From positions 89,058,881-89,122,880 of the forward strand of contig CM043957.1 in assembly GCA_014529385.2 (NCBI GenBank): DNA of 64,000 nt, in the 5' to 3' direction. This document shows, piece by piece, positions 43,813-56,200 of this stretch. Below the pieces are notes generated by a model. It made no database searches. It worked only from the letters and a program-made list of their open reading frames with translations, and was not told the origin of the DNA. Source of the stretch: Adiantum capillus-veneris. Taxonomy: Eukaryota > Streptophyta > Polypodiopsida > Polypodiales > Pteridaceae. A program made the translations under genes and the position numbers. Each line of letters starts with the position of its first letter. Within the stretch, counting starts at the first letter, position 1.

Positions 43813-45606
43813 ATGGCAGAAAGTTCAACTCAAGTCACACAGATTGTTGGAGAGAAGCTGACTAGAGAGAACTACAGCATATGGTCTTACAGGATGGAGA
43901 ACTTTATCATGGGCAAAGATTTATGGGATTATATTACAGGTGAACAAGAGTGTCCCGAGGTTGGTTTGGAACCAAATATAGAGAATGTTGAAGCACATAA
44001 AACATGGCAAGCAGGAGTAGAAGCTTACAAGAAGTGGATCGAGAATTCAAGGAAAGTGATGCATTGGATTTCACTATGCATTAGTGACTTCTTTATACCA
44101 CATGTGAAGAAGGCTCAATCTCAAAAGGAAGCATGGGAGATACTAGCAAGAATGAACAGCTCCAATACAGAACCACGAAAAGTTCACTTGAAGCAAAGGT
44201 TACATTGTGTATGGCGAGGAAATAGATCCATATCAGATTATGTGACAGAGATAAAGCAAATACAGGAAGATCTTGCGAGCATTAATGTTGAAGTTCCAGA
44301 TGATGACTTAGTTTTAGTGACATTGAATGGTTTGGGACCGGAATACAAGTCATTGGATACATCTATATCTGTTCGAGGACAGATGCCTGATTTTGAAGAG
44401 TTAGTAAAACTTTGTTTGCAAGAAGAGGTGAAGTTAGGCAAGTCACGTCCTTCTACAATAAATAACAATTCCAGAGATCAGGTTTTTTACTCTAGAGGTC
44501 GTGGAAACAATAGAGGTGGAAGAGGAAACTATGGTCGTGGAAACAATGTTGGAAGAGGTCAATGGCAAAACCAACAAAGTCAAAGTTACAACGATTATAG
44601 CCAAAGAGGCAGGGGGAGAGCCCGAACTCGTGGACGTAGAGGTGGACGATTTGTACATCCTCAAAGAGATGGATATTGTAACAGATGTGGCATTTATGGT
44701 CACTTTGAAAGAGAATGTCACACAAGGCTAAATCAAAATCGTGATCGTGGTGGAAGAGGCCGAGGTTATGGCAGACATGGAGGAAACTTTGCTGGATACA
44801 ATCCTCATGATCAAAATATATATGACAATAGATCGAGTGGACATTTATTTCCTATGGAGCATGTTGTTGGAAGCATGGTGGAGCCACATCATACAGATGA
44901 TTGGTATTTAGATAGTGGTGCCACAAATCATATGACATATCATGGTGAATGGTTTGACAAAAAAAAGAAGTTAGAAGAGGATGAGTTTGTCGCTACAGGT
45001 GATGATACTATGCATCGGATTACACATGTTGGTTCAGTTCCATTGCTAGAAAAAGACGGGACATACAACACATTGGGAGATGTTCTATATGTACCTTCGA
45101 TCACAAAGAATTTAGCATCAGTTGGACAAATGGCAGATCAAGGGTTGCAAGTCCGTTTTAATCGTTATGGCTGCTTCATAGAGGAGTTTCACAACGGCAG
45201 ACTAGGCAAGATATTGGCACGTGGAAGAAAGAAAGGTCGCTTGTTCTCATTGGAAGCTGGAGATCCATGTTTACATAGCGGTATGTATGCAAACAAATCA
45301 GCCACTCAAGATGATTGGGCAGAGTTATGGCATAAGAGGATTGGTCATGTCAATTTTAGAAGATTAAAGCATATGCAATCAAATCAAATTGTACGTGGAT
45401 TACCAAATTTTGGCAGATTGAATTTTGATCATGTTTGTGAAGCTTGTCAATTTGGAAAGCAATCTCGTTTACCATTTCCAAAGAGGGGGAGAATTAGCCA
45501 AAGTCCTTTGGAAATTGTTCATTCAGATATTTGGGGACCTTGTGATCATGCTACACCAAATGGTTGTCGATATTTTATCACATTTACGGATGATTACAGA
45601 AGATGA
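43813..45606 (+). CDS. Copia-3 Gag-protease-integrase N-terminus
   Basis: The ATG at 43813 (MAESSTQVTQIVGEKLTREN) opens a frame of nearly 600 residues. Domains in order: UBN2-type Gag (NYSIWSYRMENFIMGKDLWD); an Arg-Gly-rich linker; the zinc knuckle CNRCGIYGHFEREC; protease with an intact active site (WYLDSGATNHMTYH); GAG-pre-integrase (LWHKRIGHVNFRRLK); and the integrase start with the first catalytic Asp (HSDIWGPCD). A one-base loss near 45602 ends the frame at DDYRR. It continues at once as MTWVYFLKAKSEAF in the next frame. Confidence 0.93.
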   Translation: MAESSTQVTQIVGEKLTRENYSIWSYRMENFIMGKDLWDYITGEQECPEVGLEPNIENVEAHKTWQAGVEAYKKWIENSRKVMHWISLCISDFFIPHVKKAQSQKEAWEILARMNSSNTEPRKVHLKQRLHCVWRGNRSISDYVTEIKQIQEDLASINVEVPDDDLVLVTLNGLGPEYKSLDTSISVRGQMPDFEELVKLCLQEEVKLGKSRPSTINNNSRDQVFYSRGRGNNRGGRGNYGRGNNVGRGQWQNQQSQSYNDYSQRGRGRARTRGRRGGRFVHPQRDGYCNRCGIYGHFERECHTRLNQNRDRGGRGRGYGRHGGNFAGYNPHDQNIYDNRSSGHLFPMEHVVGSMVEPHHTDDWYLDSGATNHMTYHGEWFDKKKKLEEDEFVATGDDTMHRITHVGSVPLLEKDGTYNTLGDVLYVPSITKNLASVGQMADQGLQVRFNRYGCFIEEFHNGRLGKILARGRKKGRLFSLEAGDPCLHSGMYANKSATQDDWAELWHKRIGHVNFRRLKHMQSNQIVRGLPNFGRLNFDHVCEACQFGKQSRLPFPKRGRISQSPLEIVHSDIWGPCDHATPNGCRYFITFTDDYRR

Positions 45607-47003
45607 CATGGGTTTACTTTCTAAAGGCAAAGTCAGAGGCATTTGAAGTATTTTTGGAGTTCAAAGTTATGGTTGAAAAAGAGAACGGTTGTCAAATTAA
45701 ATGCCTACGTACAGATGGAGGGGGAGAGTACATATCACACATTTTTGATGATTACTTACATGAACAAGGCATAAGAAGACAGATTACTTGTAGATACACA
45801 CCACAACAAAATGGAGTTGCTAAGAGAAAGAATAGAGTCATAGCAGAGATTGCAAGAGCCATGATGAATGAGATGAATATGCCATTAACATATTGGGATG
45901 AAGCAGTTCATACAACAGTACACATTATGAATCGAACACCAACAGCTGCCATTCATGAAATTTCACCTTATGAGAGACTTTATGGGATCAAGCCAACAGT
46001 TTCCTATATGAAAGTTTTTGGATGTGTTTGCTATGTTCATGTGCCAAATGAAGCAAGAAAGAAGATGGAGCCAAAGGCAGTGAAGTGTATATTCTTGGGC
46101 TACCCAGTTGAAAAGAAAGGTTACAAGTGCTATGATCCTACGACAAGAAAAGTTTATGTCAGTAGAGATGTCAAATTTTGTGAGCATGAACCATGGTATA
46201 AACCAAAGCCAGTGATGATAGAAGATGAGTATGAAGAGCAAGAGAATGTGCATCATGTTGTTGATAAGCCAGGACCATCAACAAGAACTATTTCAGGACC
46301 ACATATGGCAGAGGAGAGTACAGGAAGTGTCAACCCATGGAGCGGTCGTTTGCGAGATAAGAAGCAAGACGAGAAAGGCAAGAAGAAAGTGGTTGAAGAG
46401 AGTTCTGGAGATGAAAGCCTCGATGAAGAACATGGTTTACCACATTTGAGGACACCTGGCAGTAAGCATATTGAGAAATATGTACCCCCATATGCAAGAG
46501 TTGAAGAGAAGAGTGCACCACAGTTGAGAAGATCAGAGAGGGTGCGTTATCGAGTTGATAGATTGACATACAATGGTTACATGCGTACACATTATGCATA
46601 CATGGTTTCACGTGTGCAACATAAAGAGCCTACATGTTTTCAAGAGGAAATTGGAAAATCAGAATGGGAGTCAGCTATGGATGATGAGATGGATGCTCTT
46701 GTGAAGAATGACACTTGGGATTTGGTTCGCTTTCCAAGTGGAAAGAAAGCAATTGGTTCAAAATGGGTATACAAAGTCAAGTGCAAGTCAAATGGTAGTG
46801 TGGAAAGATACAAAGTGAGGCTTGTTGCTAAAGGTTATGCACAAACAAAAGGTCTTGATTATGATGAGACATTTAGTCCAGTTGCAAAGATGACAACAGT
46901 CAGATTGGTGATAGCAATGGCAAGTATGTTCGGTTGGAAGTTACGGCAAATGGATGTGGATAATGCATTCTTGATGGTGACTTGGAAGAAGAAGTTTATA
47001 TGA
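45607..47003 (+). pseudogene. Copia-3 integrase core and reverse transcriptase N-terminus
   Basis: The integrase continues with CLRTDGGGEYISH (second Asp). At the third catalytic position the usual NGVAERKN reads NGVAKRKN (AAG at 45822), so the essential Glu is Lys. An acidic linker precedes the reverse transcriptase start (KNDTWDLVRFPSGKKAIGSK and RLVAKGYAQTKGLDYDETFS). The catalytic Asp lies in LRQMDVDNAFL. A one-base deletion at about 46976 ends the frame. Confidence 0.93.
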
Positions 47004-48182
47004 TACAGCCAGAGGGTTATCAACATCCAGAGTTTCCATATTATGTGTGTAAGTTGAAGAAAGCATTGTATGGTTTGAAGCAAGCATCTAGAGCTTGGTG
47101 TGAAAAGATAACCAGATTCTTGAAGAAGATTGGATTTAAATAATCTACTGCTGATCACTCATTATTTTTGAAGCATGTTGATGGAGAGATCGTCGTTATT
47201 GTTATCTATGTTGATGACTTGATTCTCACTGGAAGTCACGCTGAGCAAATTTTGCATGTCAAGAAGAGTTTGTTGAGAGAAATTCAACATGAAGGACCTT
47301 GGTGAGTTGATATATTTCTTGGGAATTGAAATTGTCAATACCTTATCAGGAATTTGGATAATACAAAGACAATACGCGTTGGATATGCTTGAGAAGTATG
47401 GAATGACAGCGTCGTGCAAACCGGTTGATACACCTCTTGATCAAAATGTGAAGTTATTTGATGATGGACATTACATTGAGGATGTCACTATGTATCGCAA
47501 GATGGTTGGAAGCCTTATTTACTTGACAATAACAAGGCCAGATTTGAGTTATGCAGTGGGTGTTGTGAGTCAATTCATGCAAAATCCATGTAAAAGTCAT
47601 CTTGATGCAGTGAGACGGATTATGAGATATGTGAAAGCCACTGTCAGTTATGGAATGTTTTATGAAAAGAATGGGAAGCTTTGTCTTTATGGTTACACAG
47701 ATGCAGATTGGGCAGGAGATTTTATGGATAGAAGATCTATAAGTGGTTATGTATTTTCCATTGGCAATGGTATGATAAGTTGGAGTAGCAAGAAGCAATC
47801 AACTGTAGCATTATCAAGTACAAAAGCTGAATATCGTGGAGCAGCTTTGGCAGCATGTGAAGAGTCATGGTTGAGAGTACTTATGGTAGACTTTGGTTTT
47901 GACTATCTTGACAGTGTCATTATATATTGTGACAATATTAGCAACATCATGTTGGCAAAGAATCCAGTCTACCATGCTCGCACTAAACACATTGAGGTAC
48001 ATTATCACTTCATTAGAGAAAAAGTTTTGGCAAATGAGATTGATTTGGTGTATGTGAAGACAAATGATCAAGTTGCGGATATATTCACAAAAGCTCTTGG
48101 AAAGGAGAAGTTTTGCTACTTTCGTGAAGCATTGGGAATCCATCATATGCAAGCTCACTCTGAGCTTGAGGGGGAGTGTTAA
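47004..48182 (+). pseudogene. Copia-3 reverse transcriptase C-terminus and RNase H
   Basis: The fragment LKKALYGLKQASRAWCEKIT is followed by an in-frame TAA (GFK then stop). The YVDD box (VIYVDDLILTG) comes next, then an extra base before NMKDLGELIYFLGIE. The last 297 residues are open and hold the rest of the reverse transcriptase and RNase H: YTDADWAGD, SWSSKKQSTVALSSTKAEY, ARTKHIEVHYHFIREK and VADIFTKALG. The frame ends at the polypurine tract GAGGGGGAG (48168-48176). Confidence 0.93.
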
Positions 48183-48409
48183 AGAATATGATGTTAAAGA
48201 ATATGCCCATTGTGCTATGGGCGACTGGACACTGACTATACTATGTTGTAAATATACTTTGGATAATAGTTCAAAAGAGAGAGAAGAAGAGAAGAGCAGC
48301 ACGTTGAATGGCTGCTGCAGGGCAACGATTGTGTGTGTGTGTCTTGATGTGTGTTGGTGTGTATGCATAGTTTTCTTTTCTACCTTCTCCATCACCTGCG
48401 CACTCTACA
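48177..48409 (+). repeat. Copia-3 3' LTR
   Basis: 233 bp, same boundaries as the 5' copy; followed by CTCAA. Confidence 0.95.
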
Positions 48410-48414
48410 CTCAA

Positions 48415-49698
48415 GTGATTTACCACCCGGTTTACCCCCTACACGTGATGTGAAGCATGACATAGATGTCTTGCCAAGCACTAAACTGGTGAGTAAACCA
48501 CCTTATCGTATGAGTGCTAACGAAGCCAAGGACGTTGAGAGTCAGTTGGCTGACCCGTGGTTTCATTAGACCTAGCACTTCGCCTTGGGCATCACCAATT
48601 CTATTGGTAAAAAAGAAAGATGGTACTATGCGCATGTGTGTAGATTATCATGGATTAGACGCCATAACCATCAAGAACAAGTATCCTCTGCCAAGAGTGG
48701 ATGAGTTGTTTGATCAACTCCATGGGGCAAGATACTATACAAATATACATCTTCGTTCAGGATACCACCAGGTGCGTATCCTTTTGCAAGATATCTCCAA
48801 AACTCCCTTTAGAACATGATTTGGGCATTTTGAATTTTTGGTTATGCCTTTTGGTTTAACCAATGCTCCAGCTACATTTATGACACTCATGGATAGTGTC
48901 TTACGTCCCTATCTTGGAAAATTTCTTGTGGTTTTCCTGATGACATTCTCATTTACAGTAAGACTAAAGATGAACACATAGAACACTTACGATTAGTGTT
49001 CGAACAACTACGAGCTCACGTGTTGTATGCTAAGGAAAGCAAATGCGATTTCTTTAAAACAGAGATACATTACCTCGGTCATGCGATCTCTTATTCTGGC
49101 ATCAAAATGGACACTGACAAGGTCGCTGCCATTCTTCGATGGCCACATCCCAACACGGTTGAGGAGCTTCAAGTATTCTTAGGCATGGCTGGATTTTACC
49201 AACAGTATATCCGTGATTATGTCAAAATCGCTGTTCCTATGACGGATCAACTTAAAGCAAAAGGTAAGACCTTTTCTTGGGAAAAATCCCAAAAACGCAA
49301 TTTTGAACAGCTCAAGGTAGCTATAGCCACTGCTCCCATCCTAGCAATCGTTGACCCACTAAAACCGTTTGTGGTAGAGACTGATGCTAGTGATAAAGAA
49401 ATTGGTGCGGTACTTCTCTAGGAGGGAAGACCTAGCTCAACATAATTATTCTATCTATGAGAGAGAGCTCTACGCCATAATTCACGCTTTATGAAAGTGG
49501 CGACACTATTTGTATGGTGCCGAGTTTGAAGTAGTTTTTGACCATGAGAGTATCAAATGGTTTACTACTCAAACGGACTTGAAGGGCCGTAAAGCTAGAT
49601 GGGCAAAAATCCTTCAAGATTATGATTGTAAACTACGATATCACAAGGGGCGATATAATGTAGTAGCGGATGCACTAAGTCGGATGCCACAGATTTAA
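48415..49698 (+). pseudogene. Gypsy reverse transcriptase and RNase H
   Basis: The sequence resumes after Copia-3 with DLPPGLPPTRDVKHDID. Then come [40 protein letters not shown] and [13 protein letters not shown]. The first catalytic Asp of the usual KLDL motif is His here. The FxDD box appears as FPDDILIYS after a one-base loss near 48937. The C-terminal thumb (FFKTEIHYLGHAIS, FLGMAGFYQQYI) and RNase H start (VVETDASDKEIGAVLL) are clear. RNase H ends with IKWFTTQTDLKGRKARW and VVADALSRM. Several stops and frameshifts occur. Confidence 0.9.
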
Positions 49699-51278
49699 CT
49701 CACTTGCTTTCACGAAAATCAAGAGGGGATTTTTGGAGTCATTACGTGGCAAGTGTGCACAAGATCAATCATATGCTAAAGTGTGGAGTGCAGTTTTCAA
49801 AAGAGATCCCTCACACTCACATGTCTCTGTACAACCATAACAACATGTCTCTGCACGCGCAAATAAAAACTCCAACACATAGAGCTCCACCCCTACTTAG
49901 GAAGAGCTTAAACGATGGAAGAATTTTTCCATTGCTGATGGTTACTTACCATACACGGGTAGAGTATGTGTGCCAAAGGATTCACACACTAGGCGCCAAA
50001 TCTTATTTGAGTGCCATGATAGTCCAAGTGATGGTCATCTAGGTATTCGTAAGACGTATGCCTTAGTTCGACAACAATTTTATTGGCTGCGCCTACATCA
50101 TGATGTTCAAGAGTACGTACTAAACTGCCAACAGTGCCAAGTTAATAAGGCAGAGCGCCTCAAGGTAGGTGGCCTTTTACATCCTTTAGAGATTCCACAA
50201 GGTAAGTGGGAGAGTGTCTCTATGGATTTTGTAGTAGGACTACGTACTACAAATCGTGGCCATGATGCCACTTGGGTAATTGTAGACGGTCTCACAAAGA
50301 TGGGTCGATTCATTCCCACTAAGACTACGGTTAAGACACCAGAATTAGCATGGCTATTTGTAGAGCACATATATAAACTCTACGGTCTTCGAGCTAGTAT
50401 CATTAGTGACAGATTGAAAGTATGATAATCACTTTTGGAGACCCGTGTTCCAAAAGTTGGAAACTAAACTTAATCCAAGTACGGCTGATCATCCAGAAAC
50501 AGATGGTCAAACAAAAAGAGTTAATCAAGTGCTAGAGGATATGCTACGAGTTCACGTTAGCAAGAAGCAAACCAATTGGGAAGACTACTTACCTATATTG
50601 GAATTTTCTTACAATAGTTTAAAGCATGTGACTACAGGGTTTAGTCCATTTATGCTTTTGTATGGATTTCAACGTAGATCAACTGTTACGGTTGTGTTGG
50701 CTAAGGAGACGATACAACAAGAGAAGGATATTCTCCAAGACCATTTTGAAATGCTTCGAGATGCTCGACAGAATGTTAAGCAAGCTCAAGATCGATATAA
50801 GAAGTAAGCAAATGAACATCGTCGTTTTGCTACTTTCGAAGGAGACAAGGTTTTCCTCAAAGTTCCAGAGCATTCAGAAAGTCTGAAGATGGGAAAAGTT
50901 GCTAAACTTTCACCACGCTATTGTGGACCGTTTACCATTCTCAAACGAGTGGCCTATAAGTTAGCTCTCCCAGAGAACTCACAAGTTCATCCTGTTTCCC
51001 ATGTTAGCCGTTTATGAAAACAACTAGGACAGAATGATAATGTCATTGACACGGGTGTGTTAGTTGACCTTATCGAACCGCCAAGCATCTTTCATGAGCC
51101 CAAAAATATATTGGATTCTCATGAGCTTCGCACTAGACATCATGTCAGACGACAGGTGTTGGTAAAATGGCTAGATAGACCTGAAGAAGGTTCTACAAGG
51201 GAGAATGTCTCCACACTTAAGAAACGTTTTCCTACGTTCGTTTTCAATGACGAAAATGATTCTCCAAGGGGGGAGTAA
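49699..51278 (+). pseudogene. Gypsy integrase and chromodomain
   Basis: The HHCC finger (HDSPSDGHLGIRKTY, then CQQCQVNKAERL) is followed by the integrase core MDFVVG, IISDRLK and, after a frameshift at 50420, HPETDGQTKRVNQVLEDML. This gives D, D, E. The C-terminal part contains VSHVSRL and ends with NILDSHELRTRHHVRRQVLV and KWLDRPEEGSTRENVSTLKK. The latter matches a chromodomain, which in chromoviruses guides integration to heterochromatin. The polypurine tract AAGGGGGGAG (51266-51275) follows. Confidence 0.88.
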
Positions 51279-51401
51279 TGTAAGAACATGGGTCCTACAG
51301 ACAAGGCCACTGGCATGGCCAAACAACGTGTACGCTAGGGGGAGGCTATAAGATAGCACGATTGGGTGGAGACTAGCACACGCATTACCACTGCCCTTTC
51401 A
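51279..51401 (+). repeat. Gypsy 3' LTR (123 bp)
   Basis: Same length as the 5' copy, about 12 differences. Confidence 0.92.
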
Positions 51402-53207
51402 ACTCTACATTTTGATTGCTTACTACACATGTATGGGGTGCACCATAGATGACCAAGAAGCGTGTGTTGAAGCTGTAGTGTTGAATTGGCTGCATACCCA
51501 TTCTTTGCTTGCTGAGGCAACCTATATAGGGGGGGTCTTTGCACGTATCGATTAAGCATTGCATACGTAGGGCCATTACACCCACCCCCAAGGGAGAGGC
51601 TCTAGTTGGAGGCCAAAATCACATGAAAAAAGAATTCTAGAAGCGGAAAGTATCTCTTTCTCAATGAGAGAAAGGTTTGTAGGCGTCATGGAGAGCATGC
51701 CGAGGGTGAGAGTCCTTGCCCTTAGGTTATACTATATATTTACCATGATTTTCTAAGGATGTTCTGGCAAAACTTGCAATGTGAGTGACCTACATTATCA
51801 CCCAAATTTACCGGGAAATTTTTTAAGAATAGTGATGTCAGATTTTTAGCGCAACAATGCAAATAAAAGCTATTCTGCTTGTGATTTTACTTAATAATAG
51901 TGCAAAGTAATCAACATGTAAGGGTTAATGAAACACAACGTTTAGAACTGAACGTGATGGGGTTCTCTTATCGAGCTTTTAAGACGTCAAGTAACATAGA
52001 TGAATAATTGAGAGAAAGCCTACAACCAAAAGCGTGCGAAAGAGAAAGCTATCGATGTTGCTATTGACTACTACTGAGAGCGAGAGAGAAGTTGGGTCAA
52101 AGTTGTTGCTCTTCACAAGTGAGAGAGAAGGTGGACCAAGTGGGAACCGAGTGTCATTGTCGACTCACGTCCTTGCCTAGCTACCAAATGTGATGGCAAA
52201 ATCATATAAGTTGAAGGAGGAAGAACAACACAAATGCAATGTTGATGGTAGACATGACAACCAAGTGAACATGAACGTCGGTACGATGTCAAATGTAATT
52301 GAAGAGATGATGATGTAGATCACAATAGACATGATCAACACGATGATGGAGATCGTGGTAGACATGATCTATATGTGAGTCGAAGGTACAAAAGACAAAG
52401 ATGCTTCTAGAGAGCTCGAAAATTTGGGCTGTTTCCAGTGGATGCAAAGTGAGGGTTTCTTGTCAATTGAAGCACGTCAAAATGCATCTAAAGGATGATA
52501 TGCCTTTCAAGGACTTACTGAGCCATTGCAATTGACGGTCACTTGGAATGTATTGATTGGGGGAAAGGAAACTGTTGGCTGTTATAACTAGATGCAAAGT
52601 GAGGTTTCATGCCACGCTGTGGAAAGGAAGCTCATAGAAGTGCTCTAATGGGAGAATATGCCAACAAGGTTGGTCGAGGAAGATTTGGCAAAGTGAAGGC
52701 ATGATACCCTTACAAAAGCACAAAAAATATTGATGAGCTTTCTGCTCAAAATTTTGTATCTTGGAGCGCATTGATTTGCAAGATATGTCCAACATGGTTG
52801 TAGAAAGAAAGCTCTTGGCTATTTCAACCAAATGCAAAGTGAGGGTTTCTTGAAGCGCCTTAATCAAAGAATATGCCCATGCTTGTAGCAAAGAAGCTCT
52901 GGGTTGTTTCCAGTGGATGTGAGCGATAAGTCTTCTTGGTTGCCAAGATTTTAGCAGGATATCCACATCAAAATATGGAGGAAATATAGTTAACTGCAAG
53001 TGAACAAGCGCGCAAGTTTGCATTACAAAAAAAACTATTGCAAGTACCTTGTGGATGCTCGTGGGACATACCATTTTGCAACAAGATCATCATGATGCCA
53101 CTATTTTTAGAAAACTTGAAGGTATGAATTCCTCCCAATGCATTGCAAATTAAAACAAGGTGATGGATCACGGGGGCTTGCCAATCGAAGGGTTTGTGGA
53201 GGTGCTT
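51402..53207. other. No gene; degenerate repeats near 52425-52940
   Basis: The sequence TTTCCAGTGGATGCAAAGTGAG and variants occur near 52434, 52581, 52822 and 52904, each followed by (A/G)GGTTTCTTG or similar. This suggests an old tandem repeat. It lies past the 3' end of the Helentron-like reading frame on the minus strand and may be part of that element's 3' region. No RNA gene was seen. Confidence 0.5.
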
Positions 53208-56200
53208 TTAGGATGTAGGAGGAGGGGAGCATTGGAATGGATTTTTGGAGTTTAGTGGGAGTAGTAAGTAAATAATGGAGTGGTTTGACCAGAACAAAAA
53301 GTTAGTGCCTATTGTTATGTTAGTGAAGGAATTTGTAGTCCAAATGTGATCCAATGTTGAATTGTAGATTGTTGTGGTTTGCTTTATATGTTGTGTCATG
53401 TTGTGTGTGGAAAGAAGGTTAGAAAGTGCAAGTTATTCAGGTGTTTGGTATTTAGCATTGATGTTGAAATCACCGAGTAAAATAGTAGGGGTGTGTTGGA
53501 GGTGAGGTGTGAGCACTGTGGTCAATGTTTGCAGGAGCAAAGGAAGTGGAGTTGAGGGTCTGCGGTACAATGTTATCAGGGTTATTGGTGGATTATGTGG
53601 CGTGTTGAGGAGTGCTGTAATGCATTCTATTTCATTCGTGGAAATGATGTTGTGGTGTTGTAGATATATGTTTTTGTTTGATGTGAAGAGGGATACTCCC
53701 ATGGGGCCAGTTGTTTGAGTGTGTGTGTAACCGTTTATGGCCATTGTGTTGGGATGTCGTAGTTTTGTTTCTTGGAGACAAAGAATGTGGGAGGCCATTA
53801 AGCTATTATCATGAATAAGGTTGTTGTGGTGTTTCTTTAGGGACACAATGTTAAGAGATTGTATTATCAAGTGATTGCCGGGCAAAGAGTGGAGGTTAAG
53901 CTGTGTAGGTTGCCAAGTGGCATGTGTTTTGAGGCGGTGTAACTCAGTTAGAACTGTTTGGTCTACTTTAATATGGTTGGAAGTTAATTCTGCTAGGAGG
54001 TAAAGGTTGTTGGGATCTCTTACGCAGGAGAGGGCGGTGTACACAAGGCCGTGACTTCGAATGCTGGTTGGATCGAAAGCCAAGGTGTCTAGCGTCAAGC
54101 CTTGTGCACGGTGTATGGTTCTAGCAGCTGCAGGTTGAATTGGGAATTGTGTTCTAGTAATAGTGTTCAGGAAGTTCTTTCCTATTTGAAACTCACGTGT
54201 TATTTTTTGGATTGGTGTCCATTGCCTATCTATTGATGCAATGTATAGTTGCTGGTTTTCATACCTAGTTTTTTGGCCTACTTTAGTGGTTTGAAAGTGA
54301 ATCCAGATGGTTTGTGTTGTGGAGGTTTGTGTTATCGCTTTGAATATACCGTCGGCTCCATTGACTAGGCCATCTAGAATGTCAATATTTCCAGCATAAA
54401 GTTCTACAATTAGGCCTGGTTTCAAGTGAAGTTTTTTGTGAAGACCTGCAGTCAATTTTGGATCTATTGGTATTTGAATAGTTTTGCTGCAATTTTTTGC
54501 CTTTGTATCTTGTGCTTCAATAAATAGTGGTGTCCCTATGGTAGTGTTGAAAATATGTTGGCTGTGTAGGTCTTTATCTTTGTTTGCATAGTAAAGGTGG
54601 GAGACGATGGTTGGATGAGGTACTGCGCGCATGTAATGTGTATTGAGGTACAAATTGTCTTCGTTGGTGTGCTTTGAAACGCGTATCCTGTTGAGTATGT
54701 CGATGAATGTCTTATTAGTTTGTCTCATGGTGCTTGTTAACTCATAAGACTTTATGCGGTCATGCCAGAAAGAGGGTGAGATAGCTTCGAGCAACGGATG
54801 TTTTCTGGAGAAAATCCAAGAGTCGCGCATAGGACTCGCTTGACAAAGATCGCCACATAAGAGAACGTCAACACCACCAAATGGAAGGTCGTAGTTGTTT
54901 TTTATTGCACGCAGACGAGAGTCTGCCATAGAGAAGACGCTGGTTCCAATCAAGGAGACCTCATCGAAAATGGCTAGCTGCAGGTCGCGGTAAAGCAGTC
55001 GTAGCTCATTCAGTCTCTCAGGTGATAGGGAAGTGTTAGATGATGTGAGCAGTGGCAAGTGGAGGGCTGAGTGGATAGTGGTTCCACCAATGTTAAAGGC
55101 AGCCTTGCCCGTGTATGCCATTAGCAAAGCTTTTGTCGTTGTTGGGCTGGAATGTGATCTGTGGTTATAGAAACGTAGAAGTCCTTAGACAATCAAAAGG
55201 AGGGTGAAAGTTTTCCCTGTGCCTGCGCCTCCAGTCAGGAAAATATGGATTGGTTCTATAGGAAATATACGTTTTCTTAGCATAATATCATCGAATATTA
55301 GCCTTTGTTGTGTGTTAAGTAGTAGAATGCTCTTGTAGTATATATCGTTTGGCTGTAGTAGTATTTTTATGGTTGGTATAGTGTGTATATGCAGCTGGTG
55401 GTGTTGGATATTTAGGTCTTCTGTGATGTCAACACGAATATGGGAGGAAATATTATATAGTGTTGTAGATGTCGAAGGTGAATTGGTGGCTAGTGAGTCG
55501 GTGTTAAGGTTTTCCTTTAGTATTGTGGTTTTATTATATTTGGATTCATTTGTATCGATGATAGGTTTATTTTGATTGTACACGTCTTTCCATGTGAGTC
55601 CATCTGTTAGATGTTGAGTTTCATTATTTATCCATGGTAAAAATAAAAGACATTGTTCTCTATAATAATTATCTGGATTTTTTGTGGCATTATATTTGAC
55701 ATATTGTATAATATTTGGTTTGGTACGTTTTTTGTATGTGTTGCTTGTTGTATTGTATGTGGAGGCAAATTCTGCCAATTATATGGCATTGAGTTGGGCA
55801 GGACGTGTACAGTATTTGTCTATGCTTGTCTCGTAAAAGATTTTTTTGCTGGTCGGGTCTATGTTTTGTAGGAGGTGTTTTCGCTTGAGAAGCATTATCC
55901 TCTCGTAGGGAGGGTTTGTGTTTATGAACTTAAATTCTCAGGTTGCGCTGTAGAGAGGTAGGAAAAGTGCAATATATACTGCTTGTTGTGAGCTTATTTG
56001 CTGTGTGTTCAGTATTGTGTTTCCTATTTTTCGAAGTCTATCGTATGTAGTTGCATTGTTTTCAATGCAAGAGTCAAATTGTTCTTTGATTGCTTTGATG
56101 AGTGTGTTATCAAATTTTGTTATATATGAGGTGCAATAGGTAGCTGCTCCGTGTGCATTTAAAATGTATTGTATATTTGAATTCGCATCCCATAGCTCTG

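Larger units (their letters stand above)
42679..48409 (+). mobile_element. Copia-3: structurally complete Ty1/Copia, nested in Gypsy
   Basis: The 233-bp LTRs (42679-42911 and 48177-48409) start TGTTAAAG and end CTCTACA. They are flanked by the exact duplication CTCAA (42674-42678 and 48410-48414). PBS and polypurine tract are intact. About nine LTR differences by eye make it younger than its Gypsy host. The coding region has three or four small indels and one stop. Confidence 0.96.
39777..51401 (+). mobile_element. Ty3/Gypsy chromovirus-type element with nested Copia-3
   Basis: The 123-bp LTRs (39777-39899 and 51279-51401) start TGTAAG and end CTTTCA. The flanks GCTCT and ACTCT are a near-perfect 5-bp duplication. 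The order is gag, protease, reverse transcriptase, RNase H, integrase, chromodomain, which defines Gypsy. About 12 of 123 LTR positions differ, nearly all transitions. The pol frame is cut by Copia-3 at 42679-48409 between protease and reverse transcriptase. Removing it leaves an element of about 5.9 kb. It is inactive because of many stops. Confidence 0.93.
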
